From: Promethearchaeota archaeon
GTDB taxonomy: Archaea > Asgardarchaeota > Lokiarchaeia > Sigynarchaeales > SOKP01
Assembly: GCA_016839845.1 (NCBI GenBank)
Contig: JAEOTL010000529.1
Location: 1-11,246, forward strand
DNA length: 11,246 nucleotides
Direction: 5' to 3'
Made by a program: the position numbers and the translations under genes. Position 1 is the first letter of the stretch. Each line of letters opens with the position of its first letter. Positions 1 to 6,791 of the stretch are shown here, piece after piece. Below the pieces are notes generated by a model that saw only the letters and a list, made by a program, of their open reading frames with translations, searched no databases and was not told where the DNA came from.

Positions 1-308
1 GCTATCCCAAGAAGAAAAAAACCAACAAGAGTGCTCGTTTGACTAAATATTAACAACGGTTTTCTTCCGAACCTATCGCTAAGTTTGCCTGTAATTGGAC
101 TGGCGAAGAGTTGGCAAATACTAAATATACTTAGAATTAATCCTATTTGTAACTCGTTCAGACCTAAATTTATTCCTAAAATAGGAATAAGCGGCATCAC
201 GCTACTAAATCCTAATACTTCTGTAAATTGAATCATAAAAACGATTAGAAGGCGTTTGTCGAATTTTTCCTCTTGAACTGTTGGTATCGAACTAATAAGG
301 TTTCACAT
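1..308 (-). CDS. Major facilitator superfamily transporter, N-terminal part (truncated by window edge; start codon disrupted or non-canonical)
   Basis: The minus-strand frame open from 302 to the left edge encodes about 100 residues of a 12-TM MFS permease. TM1 is near LLIVFMIQFTEVLGF, followed by PLIPILGINLGLNELQIG, TM2, and the family's motif A (GKLSDRFGRKP) in the first cytoplasmic loop. Substrate cannot be told; drug/sugar exporter-like MFS proteins carry this motif. The start is a problem. A TATA box (minus, 340-331) predicts transcription from about 311, and the ATG at 308-306 would be a leaderless start, but codon 2 is TGA (305-303). After it the frame has no ATG/GTG/TTG until Met at 236-234, which lies inside TM1. 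Possibilities: a nonsense mutation or sequencing error at codon 2, initiation at ATT (296-294) behind the SD-like TGTGA, or an internal start. Family call is confident; intactness is not. Confidence 0.8.
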
Positions 309-330
309 CAAAAATTTAAACTAAAAAGAA

Positions 331-340
331 GCTTTTATAG
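331..340 (-). promoter_or_regulatory. TATA box for the MFS gene
   Basis: On the minus strand this reads CTATAAAAGC, a good archaeal TATA element. Transcription about 25 bases downstream would begin near 311, almost at the ATG at 308, so the mRNA would be nearly leaderless. Confidence 0.5.
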
Positions 341-418
341 GAAAGAGATGTAAATAAATTAAGTTTTATGTCTATATACTATTAAAACATCACGAATCCA
401 TTAAAATGAAATCCCATG

Positions 419-430
419 GTATAAAAATAT
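419..430 (+). promoter_or_regulatory. TATA box for the radical SAM gene
   Basis: GTATAAAAATAT is a strong archaeal TATA match. The expected start near 445-450 would leave a leader of about 15 bases before the ATG at 464, with no convincing Shine-Dalgarno sequence. Confidence 0.5.
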
Positions 431-463
431 TGACGAATTTAGCTATTAGAGTGTGAGCTAGAG

Positions 464-1549
464 ATGAGTAAAAGAAAAGCAAGAAGAAAACCCATAAGTG
501 CAGCGCTGCAAATAACTGAAGGATGCAATTTAAGGTGTAAAATGTGTTATTATTGGGGTGACACTGGTACTTATTCGAATCGAAATCACAAAGACAAACC
601 AAAATTAATGGAAATAGGACTCATTGAGCAAATTGTAAAAGAATCAGGAATAAAGTTTTATAGTCTTTTTGGAGGAGAACCCCTCACTCATCCTGAAATA
701 GAAAAGATAGTTAGAGCAATTAAAGCTTCTGGTGCAAGTATTGATACTCCAACAAATGGAACACTTTTAAAAAAATATGCACGAATGCTGGTTGAGGTAG
801 GATTTGATTCAATAAGGGTTTCTTTAGACGGCCCTAAAGATGTTAATGATATACAAAGAGGAAAAGGGAGTTATGATAAAGCTATTGAAGGTTTGAAGGT
901 TTTATATGAAGAAAAAATAAGAACTAATAAAGAATTTCCAAGGATCGGATTATTGTATACTATAACTCCCATTAATTATCTCCAAACTGAAAAGTTTTTT
1001 CTTGAAGATTTAAATTTAAACTATTTTCAAACCATAACCATTCAGCTGGAAAATTATATTACCGAAGAAATGGGTAAAGAATATGAAAGTTTTTTGAAAT
1101 CTAATTTCAATATTACAAGTAATAGATACTGGAAAGGGATGGTCCGCTCTTATGATGACTTTGAGGTCATGGATTTGGTTGAGCTTTCAAGGCAACTCAA
1201 TTCCGTTATGCCATACCTCGAGGAAAAGGGTATAAGGGTGATTAGAGAACCTCCACTAAGTTCCACTGAGGATTTAATAGCTTATTTTAAAGCAGATTGG
1301 GAAAATCTATCCGTAGAGTATGACACATGTCCACTCCCGTGGCAATCAACAGACATAGCGGCTAACGGAGATGTTGTTCCTTGTCATGTTTTTTATGATC
1401 TTGTCGTAGGGATCTTACATCAAAATAGTCTTCAAGAGATTTGGGGGGGAGAAAAATTTACAAAATTCCGTGAATACATGGATAAACACAAGTTAATGTC
1501 AATTTGCCACGGATGCTGTTTACTCTATATTTATGGAATTCAAAAATGA
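464..1549 (+). CDS. Radical SAM / SPASM-domain protein
   Basis: This 361-residue protein is a soluble radical S-adenosylmethionine enzyme. The 4Fe-4S/SAM motif CxxxCxxC is at Cys21, Cys25 and Cys28 (EGCNLRCKMC), and the SAM-binding GGEP motif is at residues 70-73 in a typical partial TIM barrel (about 12-220). A C-terminal SPASM region (about 285-355) supplies further cluster ligands: Cys289 (CPLPW), Cys307 (NGDVVPC), and Cys348, Cys351 and Cys352 near the end, with the family's EIWGG...F segment between. SPASM enzymes of the MoaA/PqqE/anSME group modify peptides, proteins or cofactors. The substrate here is unknown; no precursor peptide or partner enzyme is adjacent. The ATG at 464 is the only start after an in-frame TAG, and the protein reaches the N-terminal side of the Cys motif with about 20 residues, as usual. 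It converges on the 6-phosphogluconate dehydrogenase gene with a 4-base gap. Confidence 0.9.
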   Translation: MSKRKARRKPISAALQITEGCNLRCKMCYYWGDTGTYSNRNHKDKPKLMEIGLIEQIVKESGIKFYSLFGGEPLTHPEIEKIVRAIKASGASIDTPTNGTLLKKYARMLVEVGFDSIRVSLDGPKDVNDIQRGKGSYDKAIEGLKVLYEEKIRTNKEFPRIGLLYTITPINYLQTEKFFLEDLNLNYFQTITIQLENYITEEMGKEYESFLKSNFNITSNRYWKGMVRSYDDFEVMDLVELSRQLNSVMPYLEEKGIRVIREPPLSSTEDLIAYFKADWENLSVEYDTCPLPWQSTDIAANGDVVPCHVFYDLVVGILHQNSLQEIWGGEKFTKFREYMDKHKLMSICHGCCLLYIYGIQK

Positions 1550-1553
1550 AGCG

Positions 1554-2489
1554 TTAAAGTTTATGAATTCTACTAACTTTTCGTTCATTAGCTATGTAAT
1601 CATCTTCTCCATAGGGATGGCCCCCAAATCCATGTCGCATAATAGCAACTGCTCGATATGAATCCTTGGGTTTTATCCTTGATTTAAACAGCTCTATAAC
1701 AGCTTGAGTTATTAATGGAATTGGTATTTCTTTGTTAATTGCCTCTTGAACAAGCCAATTGACTTCACCCGTATCCTCAATAAATGCAGGAACTTCTTCT
1801 ATATTAGTAAATTCCCTAAGCCCCTGTTCCATTAGCTCAACCAACCATCCTCTAATTACTGAACCGTTCGAATACATCTTAAAAATGTCCGGCAGATTTA
1901 GATCAAATTCTGATCGATTTAATAACTCTACACCCTCGCCTATTGCCTGCAACATACCGAATTCAATTCCATTATGTACCAATTTCACAAAATGCCCACT
2001 ACCTGAAGATCCACAGTGCAAATACCCATCTTTAACTGCTAATTTCTCTAAAATAGGTCTACAAATTTCTATTGCTTTTTTATCTCCACCAACCATAAAA
2101 CAAGCTCCATATCTTGCCCCTTCCCAACCACCGCTAGTTCCACAATCAACAAAATAGAATCTTTTTTCTTCAAGTTCTTTTGCCCTTCGCTGTGAATCCT
2201 TGTAGTAAGAATTACCCCCATCTAAAAAAATATCTCCAGGATCGAGGAAAGGAATTAGTTCGTTGATTACTTCATCTATTAAAGAACCCGCGGGTAAAGA
2301 AAGAAAAATAACTCTTGGAGACTTCAAGGACTTGACAAATTTCTCATAATCAATTACAACCTTTACTCCTTTCTGCTCAAGATCAGGTCTCTCGGCAAGA
2401 TCCTTTCCAATAACTTCAATATCTTTATCAATACATTGCAGTGCTATATTTCCGCCCATTTTACCTAAACCTATTATTCCTAATTGCAT
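1554..2489 (-). CDS. gnd: 6-phosphogluconate dehydrogenase, decarboxylating (short, GntZ/YqeC-like form)
   Basis: This cytosolic enzyme oxidises 6-phosphogluconate with NAD(P)+ to ribulose 5-phosphate and CO2. At 311 residues it belongs to the short class (about 300 residues) rather than the 470-residue classical form. The N-terminal Rossmann fold carries GLGKMG at residues 7-12. The substrate-binding segment FLDGGNSYYKDS lies around 88-99, GTSGGWEGARYG around 117-128, and the catalytic KLVHNGIE motif around 169-176 (Lys169, Asn173). The all-helical C-terminal part ends normally. The ATG at 2489 is backed by GAGGTC (2501-2496, minus) with a 6-base spacer, a good Shine-Dalgarno match. It feeds pentose phosphate supply, which archaea often obtain by other routes, so the gene may have been acquired. 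Whether it prefers NAD or NADP cannot be stated from reading. Its promoter is divergent from the esterase promoter. Confidence 0.92.
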   Translation of the reverse strand: MQLGIIGLGKMGGNIALQCIDKDIEVIGKDLAERPDLEQKGVKVVIDYEKFVKSLKSPRVIFLSLPAGSLIDEVINELIPFLDPGDIFLDGGNSYYKDSQRRAKELEEKRFYFVDCGTSGGWEGARYGACFMVGGDKKAIEICRPILEKLAVKDGYLHCGSSGSGHFVKLVHNGIEFGMLQAIGEGVELLNRSEFDLNLPDIFKMYSNGSVIRGWLVELMEQGLREFTNIEEVPAFIEDTGEVNWLVQEAINKEIPIPLITQAVIELFKSRIKPKDSYRAVAIMRHGFGGHPYGEDDYIANERKVSRIHKL

Positions 2490-2531
2490 AATTTTGACCT
2501 CTATAATTATTAGGAAAGGTAAAGCATGGCC

Positions 2532-2545
2532 TAAATATAATTATA
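2532..2545 (-). promoter_or_regulatory. TATA box for the 6-phosphogluconate dehydrogenase gene
   Basis: Minus strand reads TATAATTATATTTA. A start near 2512 would give a leader of roughly 22 bases containing the GAGGTC Shine-Dalgarno sequence. Confidence 0.45.
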
Positions 2546-2607
2546 CGTTTTTTTTAAATTTTTTTAGTTGCAAGAATGATTTTTTTCATGTTTACTTCTA
2601 CTAATAT

Positions 2608-2619
2608 ATCATTAATGAT
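2608..2619. promoter_or_regulatory. 12-bp perfect palindrome just upstream of the esterase TATA box
   Basis: ATCATTAATGAT is a perfect palindrome ending three bases before the TATA-like TTTTTATATAG. Its position overlaps or abuts the expected BRE, where a dimeric regulator could block or assist TFB/TBP binding. AT-rich palindromes also arise by chance, so this is only a candidate operator. Confidence 0.3.
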
Positions 2620-2622
2620 GAA

Positions 2623-2632
2623 TTTTTATATA
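2623..2632 (+). promoter_or_regulatory. TATA box for the esterase gene
   Basis: TTTTTATATA, with a predicted transcription start near 2650-2655, gives a leader of about 35 bases that holds the GAGTGA Shine-Dalgarno candidate. Confidence 0.45.
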
Positions 2633-2678
2633 GAAAGGTATCTTATACTCAAACTGATAAGAAATTTAATGTTTAAGA

Positions 2679-3785
2679 GTGAAGAAAATGCCAATTTTAG
2701 ATCGAAAAAGAGTAAGACCTGATATCCTCAAAATTCAGGATGATATGTTTAATGATACTATGAAAATTGTATTTCAATTTACGGCTCTTGAAGAAAACAA
2801 ACCATATAACTTTCAAGAAATATACAAAAAAGCTATGGATTTAAACGAATTGTTCTTTAAAAGAGAAAAGGGAGCGGTTGAACTCCATGATTTGTTGACA
2901 GATGAGGAACGAGATTATTTGACAAGATTATTACGATATGCGTTTGATAATACTGCAAAACAAGAGTTGGAAAAATTTCCTATAGCGAGTGAGATAGAAA
3001 TCAAACCCACCATGCTTGAAATTATCCCTGCTGAATGGATTATTCCCCCTAATTCGATAGAAGACCATGTCATTTTACATATTCACGGGGGTGGTTGGAT
3101 ACTTGGTTCACCTGCAGTTGCACGGAAGATAACTGCTGCTATAGCAAAGGCTACCAAATTAAAGATCCTCAGTATTGATTATCGTCTTGCCCCAGAATAT
3201 CCATTCCCTGCATCACTAGATGACTGTATTACTGCATATAAATGGTTGTTATCTAATGGATTCATGAGTGAGAACATAATTATTGCTGGAGAATCTGCTG
3301 GAGGTAACTTAACCCTTGCCACTCTTTTAAAACTAAGAGATCAGGGAATTGAGTTACCTGCTGGAGCAATCTGTCTATCCCCTGCAACGGACTTAACGTT
3401 ATCAGATGATTCCTTCTTTGAAAATGGACCAACAGATCCGGGATTGTCAGATATGGGATTATTTTGGTGGGTAGTCTCCTATCTTGCTGGAGAGGACCCC
3501 CACAATCCGTACGTCTCCCCGCTGCATGGTGATTTAAATGGGTTACCCCCTATATTAATACAAGTTAGCACATGTGAAATGCTTTATAGTGACGCTTCCC
3601 GTTTCGTGGAAAAAGCTAAGAAAGCAGGAGTGAATGCCACTTTGCAGGCATGGGACGATATGCTACATGTGTTTCAACAAATAAGATTCGAAGTTTTACC
3701 TGAATCCGAAGAGGCTATAAATAAAATTGCCGAATTTACGAATGATATATTGAAAGTCAGAACTACCGCAGAAATTCTTAAATAG
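2679..3785 (+). CDS. Alpha/beta-hydrolase, hormone-sensitive-lipase (HSL) family esterase
   Basis: Carboxylic-ester hydrolase with the alpha/beta-hydrolase fold. The HSL oxyanion-hole motif HGGGW is at residues 136-140, the nucleophile elbow GESAGG at 204-209 (Ser206), and the histidine is probably His330 (DDMLHVF). The acid residue is Glu300 or Asp305 in CEMLYSD, the place where the family has its Asp/Glu. YRLAPEYPFPA (168-178) is also diagnostic. The first ~125 residues form the cap/N-terminal extension. There is no signal peptide or TM segment, so it acts in the cytosol; substrate (short acyl or acetyl esters) is unknown. The longest frame starts at GTG 2679, but GAGTGA (2677-2682) makes a fair Shine-Dalgarno site 5 bases before ATG 2688, so the real start is probably Met4 (365 residues). 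It lies beside an arabinofuranosidase, which would fit removal of ester groups from sugars, but that link is inference. Confidence 0.9.
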   Translation: MKKMPILDRKRVRPDILKIQDDMFNDTMKIVFQFTALEENKPYNFQEIYKKAMDLNELFFKREKGAVELHDLLTDEERDYLTRLLRYAFDNTAKQELEKFPIASEIEIKPTMLEIIPAEWIIPPNSIEDHVILHIHGGGWILGSPAVARKITAAIAKATKLKILSIDYRLAPEYPFPASLDDCITAYKWLLSNGFMSENIIIAGESAGGNLTLATLLKLRDQGIELPAGAICLSPATDLTLSDDSFFENGPTDPGLSDMGLFWWVVSYLAGEDPHNPYVSPLHGDLNGLPPILIQVSTCEMLYSDASRFVEKAKKAGVNATLQAWDDMLHVFQQIRFEVLPESEEAINKIAEFTNDILKVRTTAEILK

Positions 3786-3800
3786 TTTACCTTATAACCC

Positions 3801-3843
3801 TTTTTTTTTGACTTTTCTTTTTGACTTTTCTGTAATTTTTTTT
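3801..3843 (+). terminator. T-rich terminator with tandem 13-bp repeat after the esterase gene
   Basis: T9 at 3801-3809, two perfect tandem copies of TTTTTGACTTTTC (3805-3817 and 3818-3830), then T8 at 3836-3843. Repeated T-tracts are the usual archaeal termination signal. This separates the esterase from the GH51 gene. Confidence 0.65.
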
Positions 3844-3850
3844 GTGAACC

Positions 3851-3861
3851 TTTATTTAAAG
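3851..3861 (+). promoter_or_regulatory. TATA box for the GH51 gene
   Basis: TTTATTTAAAG fits the archaeal TATA pattern. A start near 3880 leaves a leader of about 24 bases without a clear Shine-Dalgarno sequence. Confidence 0.4.
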
Positions 3862-3903
3862 TAATCGAGCAATAAGATTTATGTACTAAAAATTAAAAAA
3901 TAA

Positions 3904-5409
3904 ATGATAATCGTGGTTGAACGAGAAGCTTCAATACAAATAGTTTTAAATGAATCAATTGGAAAAGTTAATCCCTTCGTGTTAGGGCAATTCATTGAAC
4001 ACTTTCCTCGCCAAATTTATGGTGGAATATATGAAGAGAGATCCCCTCATTCTGACTCGGATGGATATCGCTTGGATGTTGAAAAAGCACTGAAAGGCCT
4101 TGAGCCTCCTATATTAAGATGGCCTGGGGGTAATTATGCTAGTGGATATCATTGGAAATGGGGTGCTGGACCTAAAAATAAGCGTGTAGCTCGTAAAAAC
4201 CCCGTCTGGGATGAATTTGAAAGTCATCATTTTGGAACCACTGAATTTATCGAACATTGTCGACGGATTGGTACCGAACCTATGATCTGCGTGGGTGTAG
4301 GAAGCAGCGATGAAAATCCAACACCAGAAGAAGCTGCTGCATGGGTTCGTTATTGTAATGCTGTTAGTGGTCCAGAAGCAGAACTTCGTAAAAAAACAGG
4401 ATACTCAGAACCCTTCCATGTTAAATGGTGGGGATTAGGAAATGAATGTTGGGGCTCATGGCAGATTGGATATTACAAAAATGGTGCTGACTATGCGAAG
4501 GATGCGCTTGAATTCATTAGAACCATGAAAAAATCTGATGCATCACTTAAGTTTGTTGCTGTAGGAGCAGATCCCAGTTCCTTTGTTTCTAGATGGAACA
4601 CACAACTGCTTTCGAACGACGAATTTTCAAGAGTAATCGATGTCCTCGCCTGGCATCATTACCTTCAAATAGGAGACCCCGATGAAAGGATATCTCACAT
4701 AAAGGCATCTATAGGATTGAGGAAGGTTGAACGAAAATTAAGGAGAGTAATTAGAGAAATACAAAACGCGTGTAAACGAATCGGAAGGGATGAATTGATT
4801 CAGATAGCTATAACTGAATGGAACGAGTATGGGTGGATTCATAGTCCTTGGACCACGGATGTTAATGATAAAAATAAAGCCCCAGAGCAATACGATTTAG
4901 CTCATGCACTCTATACTGCAGGATTTTTGAATATAATCCTAAGAAATGCGGCAAATATCTCAATAGCCAATTATTCTCCTGTCGTTAATACACGAGGTCT
5001 CATTTTTGCCGATAATCGAGGTGTTCTTTTACGTTCTACTTATTTTGTATTTCAAATGTATAAACCTTGTACTGAGGGTGTTTCAGTCTTGACTCAAATT
5101 GAATGTCCAAAATTAGAAGAATCAACTGCTTTAGCATTAGATGGTTCGGCTGTCAAAGTAGGAGATAATGGAGTTTATCTATTTATAGTCAATCGAGCTC
5201 TTGAGGATTTGACCTGTCAAATTAACCTTAATGGTTTTGCTGTTAAATCTTCGTCTGGAATGATCTTAACCGCGGAAAGTTTAAAATCTTATAATAGTTT
5301 TGAAAATCCTGATGTAGTATTTCCAAGAGAGTTTGAAGTAAATGTATCTGGTGAAAAATTTAAGATTTCATTTCCAAAACATTCCCTTTCCGTTTTATTA
5401 TTTGAATAA
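3904..5409 (+). CDS. Alpha-L-arabinofuranosidase, glycoside hydrolase family 51
   Basis: A 501-residue retaining glycosidase that releases terminal L-arabinofuranose from arabinans, arabinoxylans or arabino-oligosaccharides. The order of features is that of GH51. A GQFIEHF beginning is at 28-34, and RWPGGNYASGYHW (63-75) is in the substrate-binding region. FGTTEFIEHCRRIGTEP runs 100-116. The acid/base is Glu171 (GLGNECWG), and the nucleophile is Glu295 in ITEWNEYG. A C-terminal beta-sandwich runs from about 385 to the end, which is complete at LLFE. The length matches the family's intracellular enzymes (about 500), and there is no signal peptide, so it should work on imported oligosaccharides. 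ATG 3904 is the first start in the frame. GH51 is mainly bacterial, so transfer is likely, although base composition does not stand out from neighbours. Confidence 0.93.
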   Translation: MIIVVEREASIQIVLNESIGKVNPFVLGQFIEHFPRQIYGGIYEERSPHSDSDGYRLDVEKALKGLEPPILRWPGGNYASGYHWKWGAGPKNKRVARKNPVWDEFESHHFGTTEFIEHCRRIGTEPMICVGVGSSDENPTPEEAAAWVRYCNAVSGPEAELRKKTGYSEPFHVKWWGLGNECWGSWQIGYYKNGADYAKDALEFIRTMKKSDASLKFVAVGADPSSFVSRWNTQLLSNDEFSRVIDVLAWHHYLQIGDPDERISHIKASIGLRKVERKLRRVIREIQNACKRIGRDELIQIAITEWNEYGWIHSPWTTDVNDKNKAPEQYDLAHALYTAGFLNIILRNAANISIANYSPVVNTRGLIFADNRGVLLRSTYFVFQMYKPCTEGVSVLTQIECPKLEESTALALDGSAVKVGDNGVYLFIVNRALEDLTCQINLNGFAVKSSSGMILTAESLKSYNSFENPDVVFPREFEVNVSGEKFKISFPKHSLSVLLFE

Positions 5410-5439
5410 TTTGCGGATTCTGCTTATTATTCTATTTAC

Positions 5440-5447
5440 TTTTTTTT
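5440..5447 (+). terminator. T8 tract after the GH51 gene
   Basis: A run of eight T about 30 bases after the GH51 stop codon, without a strong stem before it, matches archaeal T-tract termination. Confidence 0.5.
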
Positions 5448-5526
5448 AGTTTGAATAACCGAAAGAATGAGTACCATTAGCAAAAAAAGTTTCAATAAAT
5501 AATATTTAAAATTTAAACATCATCTT

Positions 5527-5541
5527 ATTGATAATATCAAT
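5527..5541. promoter_or_regulatory. Inverted repeat upstream of the ACT-domain gene promoter
   Basis: ATTGAT-AAT-ATCAAT is a perfect 6-3-6 dyad about 30 bases upstream of the TATA-like element of the ACT-domain gene. A dimeric regulator could bind here, but the sequence is AT-rich and chance occurrence is possible. Confidence 0.3.
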
Positions 5542-5568
5542 CAAAGAAAGAAAAAACTTGAAATAAGG

Positions 5569-5580
5569 TTTAAATTAATA
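5569..5580 (+). promoter_or_regulatory. TATA-like element for the ACT-domain gene
   Basis: GTTTAAATTAAT and the adjoining ATATAAATT are the only good TATA candidates close to the gene. Use of the first would start RNA near 5597, leaving about 10 bases or fewer of leader; no Shine-Dalgarno sequence is seen. Confidence 0.35.
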
Positions 5581-5606
5581 TAAATTAACAATAATAGGCG
5601 TAAAAA

Positions 5607-5993
5607 ATGAAAGATTTAACTGTTATTTTGAAAAACGTTCCAGGCTCATTTGCAGACCTGGGGGAAACTCTTGGGAAAAATGGAATCAATATGGAAGGAG
5701 TAGTTGGAATTCCATTAAAGGATGAAGCTTTTATACATATTTTGGTAGAAGATGAGACTAAAGCTCGTTCTGTACTCGAACAAGCTGGATTTCAAGTTAG
5801 TGCTGTACGCGAAGTGCTCGTTTTGACAGGACAACCTGGGAAAAATATATTAATACAGCCCGGGTCTGGTGGGAAGATAGCTCGAAAAATAAGTGATGCT
5901 GGTGTTAATATAGATCTAATCTATTTCGCGGCGCTTAACAGACTTATAATCGGAGTAGACGACATAGAAAAAGCTAAAGCAGCTTTGAAGTGA
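5607..5993 (+). CDS. Small protein with two ACT domains
   Basis: A 128-residue cytosolic protein built of two ACT folds. The first (about 3-68) has the clear ACT ligand-loop pattern VPGSFADLGETLGKNGINMEG, where the Pro-Gly and the Asn-Ile after the helix are typical of amino-acid-binding ACT domains. The second (about 69-128) repeats the pattern less clearly: IARKISDAGVNIDLIY then NRLIIGVDDIEKAKAAL. Stand-alone ACT-pair proteins bind small ligands, often amino acids, and act as sensors or regulatory subunits. No enzyme partner is adjacent, so the ligand and target are unknown. It has its own promoter region and is followed by a T-tract. The ATG at 5607 fits the domain start exactly. It converges on the histone gene. 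Confidence 0.85.
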   Translation: MKDLTVILKNVPGSFADLGETLGKNGINMEGVVGIPLKDEAFIHILVEDETKARSVLEQAGFQVSAVREVLVLTGQPGKNILIQPGSGGKIARKISDAGVNIDLIYFAALNRLIIGVDDIEKAKAALK

Positions 5994-6023
5994 AACTCTA
6001 AACTAACTAATTTTTAATTTCTA

Positions 6024-6030
6024 TTTTTTT
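6024..6030 (+). terminator. T7 tract after the ACT-domain gene
   Basis: A run of seven T, with a T5 just before it at 6011-6015, lies about 30 bases beyond the ACT-gene stop codon. Confidence 0.45.
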
Positions 6031-6108
6031 ACAAATTCAAGATATTATCTGAAAACTAATAGACTGCTTATAATTATCAGACCCGATATGAAAATTTTGA
6101 GGAAAAAG

Positions 6109-6118
6109 AAAAAAAAAA
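6109..6118 (-). terminator. T10 tract after the histone gene
   Basis: Ten A on the plus strand are ten T for the minus-strand histone transcript, 35 bases beyond its stop codon. This is the longest homopolymer in the stretch and a good archaeal terminator. Confidence 0.5.
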
Positions 6119-6152
6119 GATTTAAATATGAAATCTCGCACCTTTTACCTAC

Positions 6153-6368
6153 TTAGAAGTATTTAATAGCTAAAAGGATGTCATCCCGAGTTATTTTTTT
6201 ACGTTTTGAGTGTTTGGTTAATGATAACGCTGTTTTTGTCAATTTCTCAGCAGATGTACCCAACCAATCAACCAATTCATTTACAGCATCTCGAGCGACA
6301 ATTACAGCCCCATTATGTTTCATTAATCGTCTAATAGGACTCCAACTTATATATTCTGAACCTGCCAT
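6153..6368 (-). CDS. Archaeal histone (HMf-like), 71 residues
   Basis: A single histone fold that dimerises and wraps DNA; it is the chromosomal packaging protein of this archaeon. The three helices are visible: SPIRRLMKHNGA at the start (helix 1), a long central helix from about 24 to 52, and RDDILLAIKYF (helix 3) ending flush as in HMf. His53 and Asp63, ten residues apart in the KHSKRKKITRDD segment, match the pair that joins dimers into longer assemblies in HMf. No tail extends beyond the fold except about eight N-terminal residues. The longest frame begins at GTG 6383, but the bases there form GGAGGA (minus, 6382-6377 region), a strong Shine-Dalgarno site placed correctly before ATG 6368. 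The real start is therefore Met at 6368, not the GTG. Confidence 0.92.
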   Translation of the reverse strand: MAGSEYISWSPIRRLMKHNGAVIVARDAVNELVDWLGTSAEKLTKTALSLTKHSKRKKITRDDILLAIKYF

Positions 6369-6440
6369 TTTAGATTCCTCCACTATTTCAAATCTTTACT
6401 TAAATTTTTATTAAATTATATTATTTTTTAAGAGTATGTT

Positions 6441-6452
6441 ATTTTTATATAC
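6441..6452 (-). promoter_or_regulatory. TATA box for the histone gene
   Basis: Minus strand reads GTATATAAAAAT, one of the best TATA boxes of the window, as expected for a highly expressed gene. Predicted start near 6420 gives a leader of about 50 bases carrying the GGAGGA ribosome-binding site. Confidence 0.6.
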
Positions 6453-6456
6453 AGCT

Positions 6457-6470
6457 TTTAAATATTTAAA
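6457..6470. promoter_or_regulatory. 14-bp perfect palindrome upstream of the histone TATA box
   Basis: TTTAAATATTTAAA is a perfect palindrome a few bases upstream of the histone TATA box, at the place of the BRE. It may bind a regulator, serve as a second TATA-like element, or be chance in AT-rich DNA. Confidence 0.25.
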
Positions 6471-6602
6471 GGCGTTTGTTCACACTTAATTTTATGGAAA
6501 CAAAAATTAAAAAAATTATACAACACAATTAGAAATTCTGAGCTTCATCAATCTCGTGAAAGTTAGGAATTTTTCATTGATTTATTAAAAATTAAAAAGT
6601 AA

Positions 6603-6782
6603 GATTTTAAAACTATCAGTATCAGTGTTTTTCTGCAATTTCAACTATTTGAAATAGTAGCCGTTTCTGAGGTTACTTTGCGTAAGAGAGTTAAAGAATT
6701 AAATAATTTCTTAAGTCTTAATCTTTCCAAATTCAAAAGAATTAAACTCATCTATTTAATTTTTTTCAAGCCTCCTCAATGA
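6603..6782 (+). pseudogene. Relic of a TFB (transcription initiation factor IIB) C-terminal helix-turn-helix
   Basis: The frame open from 6603 to the TGA at 6780-6782 has no start codon and encodes about 59 residues. Around its middle (GAA at 6651 onward) it reads EIVAVSEVTLRKRVKEL followed by NNFLSLNLSKF. This lines up without gaps with the last helix-turn-helix of the second cyclin repeat of archaeal TFB, which has the pattern IAEVAGVTEVTxRNRYKEL and contacts the BRE. Upstream residues match poorly and no zinc ribbon or first cyclin repeat is found in any frame up to the histone promoter. Only the 3' end of a once longer gene seems to survive. An alternative is an unrelated short HTH relic; the EVT.R.R.KEL pattern makes TFB the better guess. 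Confidence 0.5.
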
Positions 6783-6791
6783 TTACTTTGA
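6771..6791. repeat. Copy 1 of a dispersed 21-bp repeat
   Basis: Matches 10698-10718 with one difference in 21 bases (T at 6783 against A). In one plus-strand frame both copies read as the start of a similar peptide, LLNDYFD here and LLNEYFE there, and the nearby differences fall in third codon positions. This overlaps the end of the TFB-like relic. Confidence 0.5.

Noticed and set aside
406..456. 16-codon plus-strand frame before the radical SAM gene as a possible precursor peptide
   Set aside because: It starts upstream of the TATA box at 419-430, so it would not be on the main transcript, and the peptide has no precursor-like features.
390..602. Minus-strand frame of 70 codons overlapping the start of the radical SAM gene
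   Set aside because: Antisense to well-supported coding sequence; low-complexity Phe/Leu composition, no ribosome-binding site.
1759..2157. Plus-strand frame of 132 codons
   Set aside because: Antisense to the 6-phosphogluconate dehydrogenase, whose motifs are unmistakable; Ser/Pro-rich shadow composition.
6178..6414. Plus-strand frame of 78 codons
   Set aside because: Antisense to the histone gene and covering its promoter side; no domain visible.
6641..6751. Minus-strand frame of 36 codons (MSLILLNLERL...)
   Set aside because: Antisense to the TFB-like relic; the GGAGG before it is about 20 bases away from the ATG, too far for initiation.
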